Below, in pieces: positions 47,101 to 60,259 of a DNA stretch of 64,000 nucleotides (the stretch's first letter is position 1; the number at the start of each line of letters is the position of its first letter). Location: assembly GCA_019321725.1 (NCBI GenBank), contig CM033113.1, positions 2,108,001 through 2,172,000 of the forward strand. Direction: 5' to 3'. The notes under the pieces are model-generated. The model was given only the letters and a program-made list of their open reading frames with translations. It made no database searches and had not been told where the DNA came from. The translations under genes were made by a program, and so were the position numbers. The DNA comes from Paulownia fortunei (taxonomy: Eukaryota > Streptophyta > Magnoliopsida > Lamiales > Paulowniaceae).

Positions 47101-50092
47101 ATTCCTCAAGCCGGTCAACCTTCTTGCGGAGTTCTTGGTTTTGCTGCAGCACTAGAATAGCTTGATCAGCCTGTTTTGTTGCCTTATCTAGCAGTGTTTG
47201 CAGGTCTTCTACTTTCTCATATAAACTTTTGCATTCAGATTTCAAACCAGAAATTTTTGAAACATCTTCCTGAGAAGCAGCAAGTTTAAACTCTAACTCT
47301 TTTAAAGAAGATTCCAAAAATGATCGTTCTTCCTCTAGCATTTGAATGCGTTGATCAGTGTCCCTGATACTACTAAGCTCTGCCTTCAGAACCTGTAGCT
47401 CATCCTTCAGGGACACATTCTCTGCCCTTAACAATTCCAGTTCCTGGCTAAAAGAATTGACAAGATCAATTTGTGGAGAAGAAACAAAATTATTCATATC
47501 TTGTACATGTTCCTCACTGCTACCCCCACTCGACAGTTCATTTCGCAGCTTTTCCAACTGGTCTTCCAGGAGTTCCACGTGTATCTTCTCTTGTGCAGCC
47601 ACTTTGAGCCGCGCATCAGTTTCGGCCAGTTTCATCTCCAAAATGTTGATTTCTCCCTGCAACGCCTCTTTTTCGCTGAGAATTTTTTCAAGATCTTCAA
47701 GGGCACGCATGCGAGCTTGATTGAGAAGATGTATATCTGTTACGCAATTAGCAAGAGATACCAAGTTAGGTAATGTTCAGATGTAGAAATAGATTTATAT
47801 TCTTAGCTTTCATTTAAAAGAGAGTTTATGCTCTTAATAATTTCTTACACGTTTTCTAGTGACTAGGGAGAAAGAATTCCTCTTACAATTATATTATTCA
47901 CAAATAGTGTAAGTAAAGGACTAAACTAAAATAAAGGGTTCAAGATGAGATATGACTTACTCTTTTCAGCATTTCTTATCATCCCAATTAAATCTTGAAG
48001 ATGAATGCCAGGAAGTTGCTCTCCTCCATCTATAGTGGTGGACTATTGTAAAGAGAAGATAATCATATTCTCAGATAATTACCTCGTTTAATGACAGCAA
48101 ATAGAGAACGAAAGGTTATTGAGCAGAGTTCCCACAAGAAACAACGTATAAAACCAGGATGACATTCAAGAACAACTTATTCCCTTGATGACTATTTTAA
48201 AAAATTGGCATCTACCTTAGGCTCTGTGCTAATTTTTAAACAGCCAAAATATTAGACTAAACTGAGACATATTTTACAATCAGCCTGTTGAAGTACATTT
48301 GATTTACTTTTGATGAATACTTGTAACCTTGAGCTCTGTGATAAAGCTTGAACAGCTAAAATATAAGATTAATATGTCTCATATTTCAAAGGAACCTTCT
48401 GAAGAACATCTAATTTTCGTTTGATGGATTCACAACAGCCAATTATGTGAAATACCATGCTGAAGGTGCTAGATGCAATGACGGCATTCAACAGAATAAC
48501 CCTTATGCAACATTGTCTCAATAACTCTTATGCAACGTCATTGGAAATTAATTTATATCTATACAAAGCTGAAATATGAAAAAACAACAATACAAAGCAA
48601 AACTATATGAGTGGCTAATGAACATCGAGATTGGACTTTAACAAAATAAAAACTTAATTATACTTTGATGATATAAAATTTGATTAATCCTGAGTGTTAG
48701 TCTCAAAGGAACAAAGTTTTGGGGCATACTGGAATGTCATTTGATGGAAAAGAACTGCTCATATTTTCATCATTTGAGTGTGATGATTCCCCTGCAGAGT
48801 CAACAGTGTCATTGTGCAAAGATCTGACGTCATTTGGTGGAGAAGAATCATTGTAACCCTTTTCGTTTGAATATCCATCTTTTATTAAGATGGGAACACG
48901 GCCATTAGAAGCCGTCTCTTGATTTGAATCTAAAATGCTATCTTTGGACAAGTTGCTTGGATCAGAGTCGCTATCACCATTCGGCTGGAAACTTGTATTT
49001 GTTTGATGCTCAAGATTGATTTTCTTTGCATGTTGTTTCTTATTTTGCAAACTGCAAATATAGTAGAAAAACATATTAGCTCTACGAAATTGTAATCTTT
49101 AAGTGCATAATGGGCATGAGTAAATTTGTTCTTAGGAAATTGCTATCACATTCAGCAAGCAGGGTATGGTAAACCTGCAGACAGTCCACCCATTAACAGA
49201 TGAATTAATGTTTATATTATCTCTTTATGAGCATCTCATAAGCCACTTATTTTAGTTGTCATTACATTCTAAAAGAAGTTTCCATATCAAATTCAAATTT
49301 CTCTTCCATCAACATTATGAGCGTCAAACATAAAGCACCTAATCTGCCTTAGCTCAACGTTTCTGTTCTGCAGCAAAAAATGCGTACACTCAAATCCAAG
49401 AAAAAACAGAGAAATACTTGAAATTTGAACCAATTTCTATAATTGGGGGGGTGGGGGGTGGCAAAATACGTGCTGCAGTCAATATTGCAAGGCATGTAAC
49501 TATGAACGCATTCTTTATCAAGATCAAGAACGGTGTGTTATCAAATTCAAGAATCTTAAACAAAGTAATTTCGCACACAGTCGAGACCTTAAATAAGGAA
49601 AAGTATTTTTTTCCCAGTTAAAGTTGCAGTCATGTAAACAAGATGTCATTCTTTATCAAGATCAAGCACAAACTACAAAGTGTGCTGTCTTAACGTCAAG
49701 AATCTTGATTCTTGAACAAATTAATTTTGTTTAACGTCAAGAATCTTGAATAAAGTAATTTCCACAACAAACGAACAGAAAATACATTTATCAATTCTAA
49801 GAAAATTCAAGATTTCAACCCAACATCGTTCAGCTCCAACTGCTCTCAAAGCCCAAAACCAATTTCAACCAATCCAGAACATAAAAGCAAGAAAATAAAT
49901 AGCAAGTAAAAGGGCTGCAAAAAATCAGATAAAATCAAAACAGAACCTGAAGTTACGCTGTCGCATTCTACAAGAAGTTGGGCACAAACGCTGGGAAGGC
50001 GAAGGGTAGAGTCGTACAATAACTTGACTACACTTGAGGCCTTCTCCAACCAAACCCCGGCCGAGAAAACACGTCGACGGCGTCGCCTCCAT
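41130..50092 (-). CDS. SS4: Starch synthase 4, chloroplastic (GT5)
   Basis: Sixteen exons in minus-strand order: 49947-50092, 48730-49051, 47961-48042, 46668-47736, 46538-46589, 45617-45739, 45465-45540, 45179-45363, 44888-45082, 44536-44607, 43521-43730, 42927-43052, 41822-41971, 41673-41734, 41503-41578, 41130-41306. They join in frame to 1040 residues, equal to Arabidopsis SS4. There is a transit peptide, an acidic Ser/Asn-rich region, then a long coiled coil (residues about 180-520; [20 protein letters not shown]). The GT5 domain starts at [20 protein letters not shown], with the ADP-glucose motif KVGGL near residue 557 and the C-terminal KTGGLND near 950. SS4 starts new starch granules in plastids; the coiled coil anchors it at thylakoids with partners such as PTST2. 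The intron at 41972-42926 begins GA, not GT. If it is not removed, the protein stops after about 897 residues and loses KTGGL. Confidence 0.95.
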
Positions 50093-50307
50093 CTATTTTC
50101 ACGTACTCACACCCCCAGTGTGTGTGAATTGTGAAAGACAGTTGCTTAGAACCAACGACTGCTTACCTTAGTTGAGAGTTTTAAAAAGTTAAAGAGTTTA
50201 TTATCTTCTTTGTCTCGGTGGGCTTCGTATCTTCTCTCTCTTTGACAGAAGGACTGGTATCGTGTATGACGGTGTAGTCAAAACTCGGTGATTTACCACA
50301 TACTTGA

Positions 50308-50348
50308 CACGTGGCAATGATAACGGCCATATCAGTTGGGCCCACGTG
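50308..50348. promoter_or_regulatory. Two G-boxes upstream of SS4
   Basis: CACGTG occurs at 50308-50313 (within ACACGTGGC, an ABRE-type core) and at 50343-50348, 216 and 251 bases upstream of the SS4 start codon. Paired G-boxes bind bZIP or PIF-type bHLH factors and would fit light, sugar or ABA control of starch synthesis. Function is inference. Confidence 0.5.
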
Positions 50349-50399
50349 CCAATTGCGTTGTGTCTACCTGTGTATATTGTTGATCGATGGTGATAGAAT

Positions 50400-53300
50400 G
50401 AAGTTTTCATTGTACTTTGGTATGAGCGAAACTACAGGAATGGTGTGAAGTTGTAATTAGTTAAGAAGAAAACAAATACTTCTCGTATCTCAAAAAATTC
50501 GCATTAAAGGCCAATTTGAAATTTTATATTAGTGAAATATATTATAAAATAAAATAATACTATCTCAATATGTAATTTAACGTTCTATCATTTATTTGTA
50601 TAATAATATTGATTTTACTAATATTATTAATCAATTAATTTAATTATTTATTCACTTGCGATTCTAAATAATTTAAATAATTTATTAAAAATATACATAT
50701 AACATGAAGTAACATATCAAATATCAATCTTTTAAGTTTTTATAAAACCGAAATTCTTAAACAAATTATCCTTATTCCATTGTATCATAAAAGTTATTTC
50801 TCCTATTTTCTTATTAAAATGTCCCCAAATTAAGTCTTCTTGCCTATAATACAAATTAAATTTTTGTAAGTATCTAAACACTTAAAACGTAAAAACTAAT
50901 TATTGATCCTACAAATTCTTAGCTACTATTTTGGATAGTAAACTTGTAAAATACTTTTTTTTTTTTGCCTTATCCATTCTTACACTGTAATTGTGTGTCA
51001 TATAAAAGTGTGACATAGAAATAAGGCAATTGGACTTCATCGTGTGGCAATGCAAACAATGAATTTGGAATGTGATATAGTTAACCTTTACTTAAAGTGT
51101 TTAGGTCAGCTTACTAGCCGTCACCTTGGTCTGATCAAAATGCAAGCCAATTAAGTCATATTTAAGGAAATTATAAAAAAAAAATTTGTGATGTAAATCG
51201 AAAAGAATCATATTTAGTACATACATACATGATAGATGTATATTACTATGTTGATTCGACCACAAAGACAATGACATGCATACCATCACTTATTTGATTT
51301 GGTGATACTGTCTCTCATTTTTACATGGGAGGTTATGATTCGATTCTAATATCTGTGAGTTTGTGTATGTGTGACTTTAAAATAGTGGGTGTGGATGTGT
51401 GTGGTGGTTAAAGATGACAAAGGGGTGGATTTCTCAAAATTTGAAACCTGCTTCTTCCCGAATCTACAGTTAATTCTAAAAAAACATCATTAACTTTCTT
51501 TAAAAAATATATATTTTTTTAAATATAATATTACATAAACATATATATATATATTAAAATAAAAAAATAAATTAATTAAATGGGGTGGGGTGGGGTGGGG
51601 TGGGGCGGATTTAAAAATATAAAATTCGAAATCCACTCTATTTTAAATTCATTTATAATTTTAAAAATTCATTTCATGAACAAATTCGAATTCAATACAA
51701 ACCCATTATTATCTTATTTGCCCAATATAGTTGTGGGTGGATATATTGCCATGTTGTATGTGTTTGTGTGAATATGGTGCAAGTGGTGGATGTTCAGTCA
51801 ATGCTTGTACATGTCTTGGTAATTGTGGTGTGTGTGATGGATACGATGTATTGCGCATTAGTGTAGCATCTAAGGATTCCACAAAGCTCTATTCAAGCTA
51901 AAAGTTCAAATTAAAATATTATATTGGAGTTTAATTGTTTAAAGTCTAAACAAACAAATACAGAAGTCACACACGATCTCAATTTGCAAACGATAAAATT
52001 AATAAATTTTTGCAAATTTAAGACATATAAAGCTCATTATATGGAACATATAGTGTAAATTATTTGTTGAAGTAGAGCACAAATTATTCTAAAAAAATAT
52101 TGCACAAGTAAATATAAAATGCAATAAATTTAGGCGCAAAACTTTAATTGTTTTAAACAACATTTTATTAGTTTTAGTTTTTTATGGGCATATTAATAGC
52201 ACTTGAGTCATGTAATATTAATATACTATAAAATAATTTTTGTTTTACTTAAATTTTTTTATGTAAATTTCACTTTACTTTTCTCGAACTACAGTGGATG
52301 GTGTGGGCGTTCGAATTTGGTATTTTGGATCCAAACCCATTTCAATTGAACTTTTATACATAAATCTCTGTTTTTTTCTTTTTTTTTTAAAAAAAAGAAA
52401 ACAAATATAGCTGCACAAACCCTGATTTTATATTTTAGAGTTTTGTATCAGATAATATTGGTCTACTCAATCGGCCTTGGGGGATTAAACATAGGCAGGC
52501 GGAAAAAAATAAAAGGAAAAATTCTAAAATACTAAAATCGTAATTCTTTTTTTGCATATTTATTTATTTGAAAAATCACTTAATTATAAGACTTTTTGAA
52601 AAACAATCATGGTTTACGAATTCCAACAATTATTTTAAAATTAAGAAAAAAAATAAAAAATCAGAAAAAGAATTTCCCAATCTCCTCATAAGACATGTTG
52701 ACACTAGTAGATGAAAATCATCAATTTTATTAATTCCATTAAAATAGTTGAAACAGTTATTTATAATTCATAATTAGTTTAAACGGGTAGGATAATATTT
52801 TCCTTTTTGTGGGTGAAATTGAATTTTATCCAAAGTCGTGGATGGCATAAAACATTTATGGAATTTAACTTTTTCCACCTTTTTTAATCATGAAGAAATT
52901 GGTAATTTTTTCCTTACTTTTTTTCTAACTTTCATTTGATCTAAGGACAAATCTGGTAAATTAAGTGTTATGTTTTAGGAATTTTGGCAATTAAGATATT
53001 TTGAGAAGTAGTGAAGTGATGAAATATTGGAAGGGAACTCCCAATTTTTATCTGTAAATTGAGGGCAAAAGTGAGATTTCTTTCCCCAGAAAGGAGTGAT
53101 CCCGATCCTCTCCGCTTCGCTGAATTACTTCCGCCGGCAACGACCATCGCTGCCACCCGCTGCTCCCAAGCCACCATTCTGAAAATCTTTCGGATAATCC
53201 AAGATAAACTTCTTGTAAATTCAAGATAAATATCTCTTCTTTTAAAAGAAAAGAAGCTCGCTCTCATTCGTGAAACCCAAGATTTCTATCTCCACTCCGC
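50400..53300. other. AT-rich intergenic DNA between SS4 and ALG14
   Basis: No gene is recognised. The stretch is AT-rich with short (AT)n tracts near 51541-51555, a (TGGGG)n block at 51581-51606 and a poly-T/poly-A pair near 52370-52400. The promoters of SS4 (minus) and ALG14 (plus) lie at its two ends. Confidence 0.55.
51581..51606 (+). repeat. (TGGGG)5 tract, potential G-quadruplex
   Basis: Five consecutive TGGGG units stand alone in AT-rich DNA. Four or more G4 runs with one-base loops are a strong G-quadruplex pattern. The tract is too short and isolated to call a telomeric repeat. Confidence 0.8.
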
Positions 53301-53543
53301 GATTCGGCATCGACCAGTACCAGTAATTTTCTTTTTCCTCTTTCTTATATTTGATCGATTCGCTGTTTTTTTACGCAGTTATGGTACTTTTGATCGTGGG
53401 CTAGGCTAATACAGCAGTTCTTGCGCACATATTTTTTCGCAACTTTTAAAATTTTGGAATAAAGCACTCGTAGGTTTGCTTTTAATTTTAAATTATATTC
53501 CTTTACGTCTTTGGATAACTGAGTTAGCTGTTTCTTTTCAGAC

Positions 53544-55091
53544 ATGGGATTCCTAAATGCTGCAATTTTGTTCATAATTGGGATTTCCACCTTGATTGTG
53601 GTGCGTATTTTCTATGTTATATACCGGAGCAGCAAACCCCTGTATAGTAGACCACCAGGACCTCTCAGTACCCTGATTGTTCTGGGTTCAGGTGAGCAAA
53701 ATCTTCCTTTGTGTTTTTTTTTTAATCCTACATGTGGTGGCAAGGAATTGCAGCTCTAAGATTGGAATTCTTGTTGAGTCCTGTCAAATTGGAATAAGTT
53801 TTATCCTTAGTTCCAATTATTTTTTGCTGATTCATCTTAATTTTGTGTCATTTGATCTTAATCTAGGTGGTCACACTGCGGAGATGCTAAATCTACTAGC
53901 TGTTATGCAGATGGACAGGTTTAAGCCAAGATACTATATTGCTGCTGGCACTGATAATATGAGTCTTCAGAAGGCTCGTGCGCTGGAGGATTCCTTGATG
54001 GACAAGGTAAAATACCTTTGGCGACTCCATGCATTTGATACTCTTCCTGTTGTGGAATTATATGGTTCTTTCTGGGTTCAATTCAGGCAGACCAGTTTTT
54101 AACTGAAACATGAGTCAGATTGTCAGGCTGGTAGCATGAGATTTTCTTGGAAATACTCTGATATTTTTATACTTTGAATTCGGGATAGAAATGTGAAGGT
54201 TTTTTAGAGAGACCCTGAAAGTTTTGCTATGGACTTGAAAAAGTTCACCCCATTTGTTTGGCTCTGCATGCAAAAAAAGTTTGCGTGAGATAAAGGAATC
54301 AATAAAAAGAAATTAGGCTGTCGGGACATTTTTGGAGATCCTTGAACTGTCTCCTTATATTTGCTCCTGATTTCATGAATCACATGCTCTCTGAAATGGG
54401 CTTTTGTTGTGTTAGGCAGAGGTTGAGGTGGTAGGAACTTCTCATTTTATGCAAATTTACCGAAGTCGCGAGGTTGGTCAGTCGTACGTAACTTCAGTTG
54501 GCACAACTTTAATTGCTTTAACCCATGCATTGTGGCTAATGTTCAAGATCCGACCTCAAGTGGTATTGCGAGTTCTTTTTTCGTTAAGTTTTTATTATTC
54601 TTAAACTGTTTCTTTGTTCTATTTGCTTGACTTTGTATTTTACTATGCAGATTTTGTGCAATGGGCCTGGAACTTGTATACCGCTTTGTGTAATCGCATT
54701 CTTTTTCAAGGTTCGCACAACTTTGCTAGACAGTTTTATGGCTTATTCTTAAGGGCCATTACTTGGTGCAATAATGCAATGCTTAGACTAGTTGGAGTTT
54801 GAATGGGAAAACCTCTTTTATGCAGTATAACAAAATATAATGTCTGTGCCTGGCAATGGCCTCCTTTTTCTTAGGAAATTGGAATTATTGATCAAGTTAT
54901 AATGCAACTTTCAGGCTTTTGGGATCAGGTGGTCATCCATTTTCTACATTGAGAGCATTGCTAGAGTTAGGAGGCTATCTTTGAGTGGGTTGCTTCTTTA
55001 CAAACTACGGATGGCTGATCAATTATTTGTGCAATGGCCACAGCTGAAGAGCAAATATCCTCGAGCTAATTATGTTGGTCGTCTTATGTAA
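53544..55091 (+). CDS. ALG14: ALG14 homologue, membrane subunit of the UDP-GlcNAc transferase
   Basis: Five exons, 53544-53691, 53867-54006, 54416-54562, 54651-54710 and 54915-55091, join in frame to 223 residues. An N-terminal membrane helix (ILFIIGISTLIVVRIFYVIY) precedes a Rossmann-like domain with VLGSGGHTAEML (residues about 47-57), YIAAGTDNMS, SREVGQSYV and the conserved ILCNGPGTCIPLCV. It ends RMADQLFVQWPQ and NYVGRLM. ALG14 anchors catalytic ALG13 to the cytosolic face of the ER. The pair adds the second GlcNAc to dolichol-PP-GlcNAc, the second step of N-glycan precursor synthesis. Length matches plant orthologues, and all splice sites are GT-AG. The start is the first ATG after an acceptor-like TTTTCAG, so a leader intron is possible. 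Confidence 0.95.
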
Positions 55092-56754
55092 TGACTCCAT
55101 TCTTGCTCCGTGAGTGAGGTACTTCTAGTGTCCTGATTATGGTCTCTAATCCACCTTTAGTGCCTTTTGCTTAGGTTCATATCAAAATTTTGTAAGTGTT
55201 TGGCTGGCACTAGAAATTAATTATTTATGCGAAGTTTACACATATATTTTAAGCAGCCAATATGCAAGTGTGAAGCTATCAGTATAGTGAAATATAAACC
55301 ATGCATGAGAATTTATGCACGTTGCTCTAGAGATATCAAAGTAAGATGCATATGATTAAATATGTATATGTATAGCTGATATTTGCGTTATTAATCGTAT
55401 AGATTGGCAGCTGGTGTCTGGCAGCTGGTGTCTTAATGTTATGCTAGGACGGGGTTATGGTCTTCCTATTAAAAGTGGGGGAACTTGTTGCATCATGATT
55501 TGACCCATTCCACCCAATGGATTGCCCAAATCTCACTAATTTTTGCTGCTGTTCTAGTTTCAGTTGCAGAGTAGATGAAGCACAATAATTTTTTTGATTC
55601 CACGATTGAGAATGATATTTGGAATATTTCTCATTCTTATAATTCTTGCATGGTTCTTTCAGGTGGCGAATTTTCGATTGTATCGGACTTTTGATGAGAT
55701 GCAAGTTGCTAACCTGCTAGCTGTCTTATCACTTAAGAAAACATGTTGAACAACTTGTGCGGAAATGAGTATACTGAACTCTTACAAAGGATATTTCACC
55801 TCTGATATCATTATAATAGATTGTGCAGAGAAGACACTTTGAAATATTAAAGCGGTTGTCTGAAGATTCTTTTTCATGTCACATGAACACTACAATTACA
55901 ATGCAGAAACTCAAGCTCTGTTACAGAGAACTTGAGGTTGTGAAGCTGTATTGATGTTTGCATGACCTACTATAATCTTATTGCATGACCTCACCTCGTC
56001 TGATTCATCATTTGTCCTATGTTTTCATTTTTTGCTTGATTTTTTCAAACAATAGAGCATGACCTCTTCTTCTTAGTCTTATGGGAAGTTAGTTCTTGGC
56101 ATTCTTGACCCAAAGGAAAAGAAAGGTCATTAGCGTAGCATAGTAATTGGGTTTCCCTATTGATCCTAAGAAAGCTTAGAGTGTCTACGGTAAAAATAAA
56201 TTTGTACAAACATGTGGGTAATTCTGATTGTCCACGTAACCATTCTTTATGCGATTTGTAAAAACCTCTTGTATTATTTGAGCACCATTACTGGCAATAG
56301 AAATGTCATTGGACAAAATTAAACGAGGATATGGAGTATAAAATATTTATAAAATTTGCATTCCAGAGATTTCATTCTTGAGATCAATCTCAATCTGCTA
56401 GTTCTATGAGTCCTCAGACAAGTTGCAAAATGTAAAGTCTTCCTTCAAGGTATCTAAATATTTTGGATCAACATCCAGGGTTGGGTTGCACAATCTTGTC
56501 TGGAGAAAAAGTTAATATTGATCAACTCACTGGCCTTGCTACTCGCCATCCAAACTCAACTTGTAATACTCACAAAAAAGTGGCAACTGGAAAGAAACAG
56601 CTGTGAGAAATACAGAAAATGTTGACAGTTCCAGAGTGTTCGTCCCTCACATGTAGATCGTCCTCATAGCATAAGAGTACGGGAGTAAAAGGGGAGTTGA
56701 CACATTGACAAGTGATAACTTCTTCAACAGAGAAATATGGTACAAAGAGATCTG
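55092..56754. other. Convergent spacer between ALG14 and RPAC2
   Basis: This holds the 3' ends of both genes. Near 55663 an acceptor-like TTTCAG precedes 27 open codons (VANFRLYRTFDEMQVANLLA and on), which could be an alternative 3' exon but matches nothing I know. Otherwise I see no gene. Confidence 0.45.
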
Positions 56755-58563
56755 TCACGGTTTAATATTCATGAATTCTAGACCTTTCTTACTCTTGAAC
56801 TCCATAACAGCCTGATCAAAGGTGCTTCTGACATGCTGACATACAAGCATTAGATCCTGGCCTGAATCTTTCAATACCTCTCGTGCTGGGTCACCTACAA
56901 CCAGAATACAACACACAACATTTTCACAAAAGAAACAAAGCAGTCTTGGAGGCTTAATTGATAAGAGCAAGTGGAAACACCTCTTCATTATTTATCACCC
57001 TAAGGCTCTTACATAATTTGATTACTGGATATTTTACTTGGAGACATTTCTAGTAGATTAGTATTAATTCTGAAACAATTTGATAGAGTTGCACATATAC
57101 TTTACATACAAAAAATTATCTTAATTTCCTAACTATCGACTCACACAACTTTATCTAAGGAGAAGCATCTATGTTTATTATATTAGAAAATGGATGGTAA
57201 AAGATATTCAATATAGTTCACTACTAAGTAACATGTCACCTTGAAATCCTGATTAACATGCCTATGTAATAAATGTAAACGCCAAGTTTCCAGCAAGGAA
57301 GTTTATCTTGAATTCTCAATAAAAAGAAGACACGGACAAAGTATCTTTTATTTGTCTACACCAAGGACAAATAGATAAATTGGCATCATCGCTACCAAAA
57401 AAAAAAAAAGGGAGTTTCACAAATTTTACCAGTTGTCTGCACTCTTATGTTCACCCGAGCATCAGAAGGGTGTGGTATGCTGTAACCACAAAATGTTACT
57501 CTGGGGCTGCAAGATAATTTTATACTTCTTTGTTAGTAACTTAATGAACATCTACTCTCTCCATTATTGAATAAGAAAAAAGAAAAATTAAGCATAAGAT
57601 CACTGAATAACAGTTGGCTGAAAACATAATCAACCTATCACAAAAGACAGTCATACAAGAGGAAAAAAAAATTTGTGGATGGGAAATCCACCTGAAAGAG
57701 CAGTGCAATCCATTTTAAATGTATATCAGTCCACAAATAAAATGAATTTATAAATATCAATCAGCGACCCTCCAACTAACTATACCTGTCCCAACACCAT
57801 CATTAGCACCTTACCATCAGCTCACAACCCAGAATTATTTTCAAATAACTTTTCAAGGAACAAGCGACCCCAGCTCTCGCTACAAGCAGATCCTCAGATA
57901 AAGGCACTCACTGCTTTCCAATCAGCCTTCAGCAGCTGCAATCCTTCCAGGCTCTGCATATAAGCCCCTACTTCCACCCTACCCCCAGGTCCCCACCTCC
58001 CAGCATTAGCACCAGTCATTGACTTTAACCCGCCCTCCAGCATCCTCCTCACAACCTACCTCCCCTTTCTCGAAAGGTGATTGACGCCCACTGCTTTCCC
58101 CATGTACTCAACCCTTTTGCCACTTCCAACCCCATTATTCACCTTCATATGGCTACATATCGCATCCCACGGATAGACACATACACCAGCACCAATCTGC
58201 AAACAGACTAAGACATACAGACAGACACACTGACACACATGCACACACACAAAAAAAACAAACAAACAAACAAACAAAAACAAAAGTTGCACGATTTTAT
58301 ATAAACCTCCTTAGTTAAATGGAAAAGGTCAACTCAAAAAATTTGTTTCAAAATATGTTTGATCAATTTACCATCTTAATTTAACTAAAACTATGGCTCT
58401 ATGTAGCAGGAATTTTATTCGGTATATTGAAATACATTTCAAGAATGGTTTTTAGAACTCACTCTTGATTAAGAGTATATCTTAGTGAATTTGCTAGAGT
58501 ATGATCCTCATCTGTCAATGAAAATGTCGCTTGTGATTGATCTTGGAATGACCCGTGCTCCAT
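56755..58563 (-). CDS. RPAC2: RNA polymerase I and III subunit AC19 (RPAC2)
   Basis: Three coding exons in minus-strand order, 58463-58563, 57430-57506 and 56755-56894, join in frame to 105 residues. Hallmarks of the RPB11/AC19 fold are TFSLTDEDHTLANSLRYTLN, PRVTFCGYSIPHPSDARVNI and VQTTGDPAREVL, followed by the amphipathic dimer helix (LVCQHVRSTFDQAVMEFKSK). AC19 pairs with AC40 to form the alpha-like assembly platform of RNA polymerases I and III. The start codon lies five bases into its exon, so a non-coding first exon must lie upstream, probably near 59470-59580 where a GC-rich leader-like stretch occurs. The length equals plant orthologues (about 105-110). Confidence 0.92.
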
Positions 58564-60259
58564 TGGCACTGAAAAAGCAAAGTATATTAGGAGGAATATA
58601 CTCTAAATAACCATTTAGTAATGGAATATCAAAGAACAAATACAGATTTTTCAGTTGGTAAATTCAATGGAAATGACAAGTTTTTTGGGCAAAATGCATT
58701 CGAAGGACACAGTTACCAAAGTTTTTATGTTAACTAGCACAACAACAATGCTAGTCAGAGTTCCCCTGTTGCATTATTTGTTCCATCTAAAACCAGTAAC
58801 TACTAAACACCCACAAAAATGCCAGAACAAGAATTTTAATATGAATGCGCAAAGCATACATGTGATCTATCATGATTTATGAGTAACTAAACAAAATATT
58901 TCTAAATTCTAATGGATTTTATATCCCCTAGTGGTTCACCTATCATATAAACTTGGTTAGAACCTTCAATCACTAACATAATCATTTCGAACAAACAAGT
59001 GAAAACTATCAAAAATAGGAAATATAACTAGCAGAAAGCTACATTGTTCCATAATACATGCTACTATTTTAGAAAAAAAAATTGAAACATATCAAACACA
59101 GGTATTAGATACGCAAAGCAAGAAAGAGAAAGGAAACACCAACACAGACACCAACACAGAACATCTCAAGATAATTAATCCAAGAAAAACCAAGAATTCA
59201 AGCCAAGATAGGAAAATAGTATTCCAGACAAACAAAATATGGAAAAACCAGTAGCCAAACAACTCAAAAAAAAATCAAATATTGCAGGAAAAAATGGCAG
59301 CCCTAGACTTCAAGAAGCGACCTTGATACTTGCAAGGGCTACAACAATGCAAAGAATAGAATGAAATACAGATTGACGTTATCAAGAACATATATGGTAC
59401 AAAATGAGCAAAGCCCCACCGTACACTCAGAGACACGGATATATATACAATAAGAATGAAAGAGCTATTACATCGCACGGGAACGGCAAGGAGAGTTTGT
59501 GCTTTGAAGGGACGCGCGGCGGCTACCGGCGGCTGAGTAACTGATTAATCGAGAGAACGCGGCAGCGGAGAAGGTGGGGAAATTGAAATTAAAATTAGGG
59601 TCATAAACCCTATTTATAATTTTCAATATATATATATTTTTACTTTTTTATAGTCCGGGTGGATTTTGTAATCCGACCCGAGAACCGACTTCAACCCTTC
59701 TCCCCATCCGTTTATCTAAAGGGCTAAACCCCGTTTCTGGGCTTGAGACAAACCATTAGGATTTGTAGGCCCAAACCATTATATTAATTATGGGGGGAAT
59801 GAGGAGGTAAAGTATTCGAATTTTCAAGAGTACTTTAAAAAAAATAGCTTACACTAAATAAAAAATATAGAGCAGAAAGTTACATAAAAGCAATATAATT
59901 CTCTTTTTAGTGGGTTTTTCACTAAAATTCAAAATTCAAATATAAGGTTATTGCCACAAAAGTAGCTCCTGAACAAGCACACTTACGATGATGGAATGGT
60001 GGGGCATATGAGATTGAGCAAAATCAAGTGGTTCTTTTTTCATAATAACCTTTCATCTCCTCAAACTCTTCTTGAATTTCAATTTTTCACCAAGTCTTTT
60101 ATAGTCCTATAGTAACCATTTTTATGATGGATGGATTCAATTATTTGAACCTTAAAGTATAAAGTAATAACACCACATGCTCTGGCAATCAAGATTTTCA
60201 TTTAACAGTTAAAAGCTTCAAGAGTTGGATTCATAATGTTCATTTCACAGGGGAAGTTT
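58564..60259. other. RPAC2 leader intron and promoter, and spacer to the purine permeases
   Basis: The stretch to about 59450 is probably the first intron of RPAC2. GC-rich sequence at 59500-59580 looks like its first exon. Beyond that, to 60259, I see AT-rich spacer and the 3' UTR of the first purine permease. No other gene is supported. Confidence 0.45.

Noticed and set aside
55663..55750. Possible extra 3' exon after ALG14
   Set aside because: ALG14 is already complete with its expected C-terminus; the 27 codons match nothing known to me. Kept only as a remark in the spacer.
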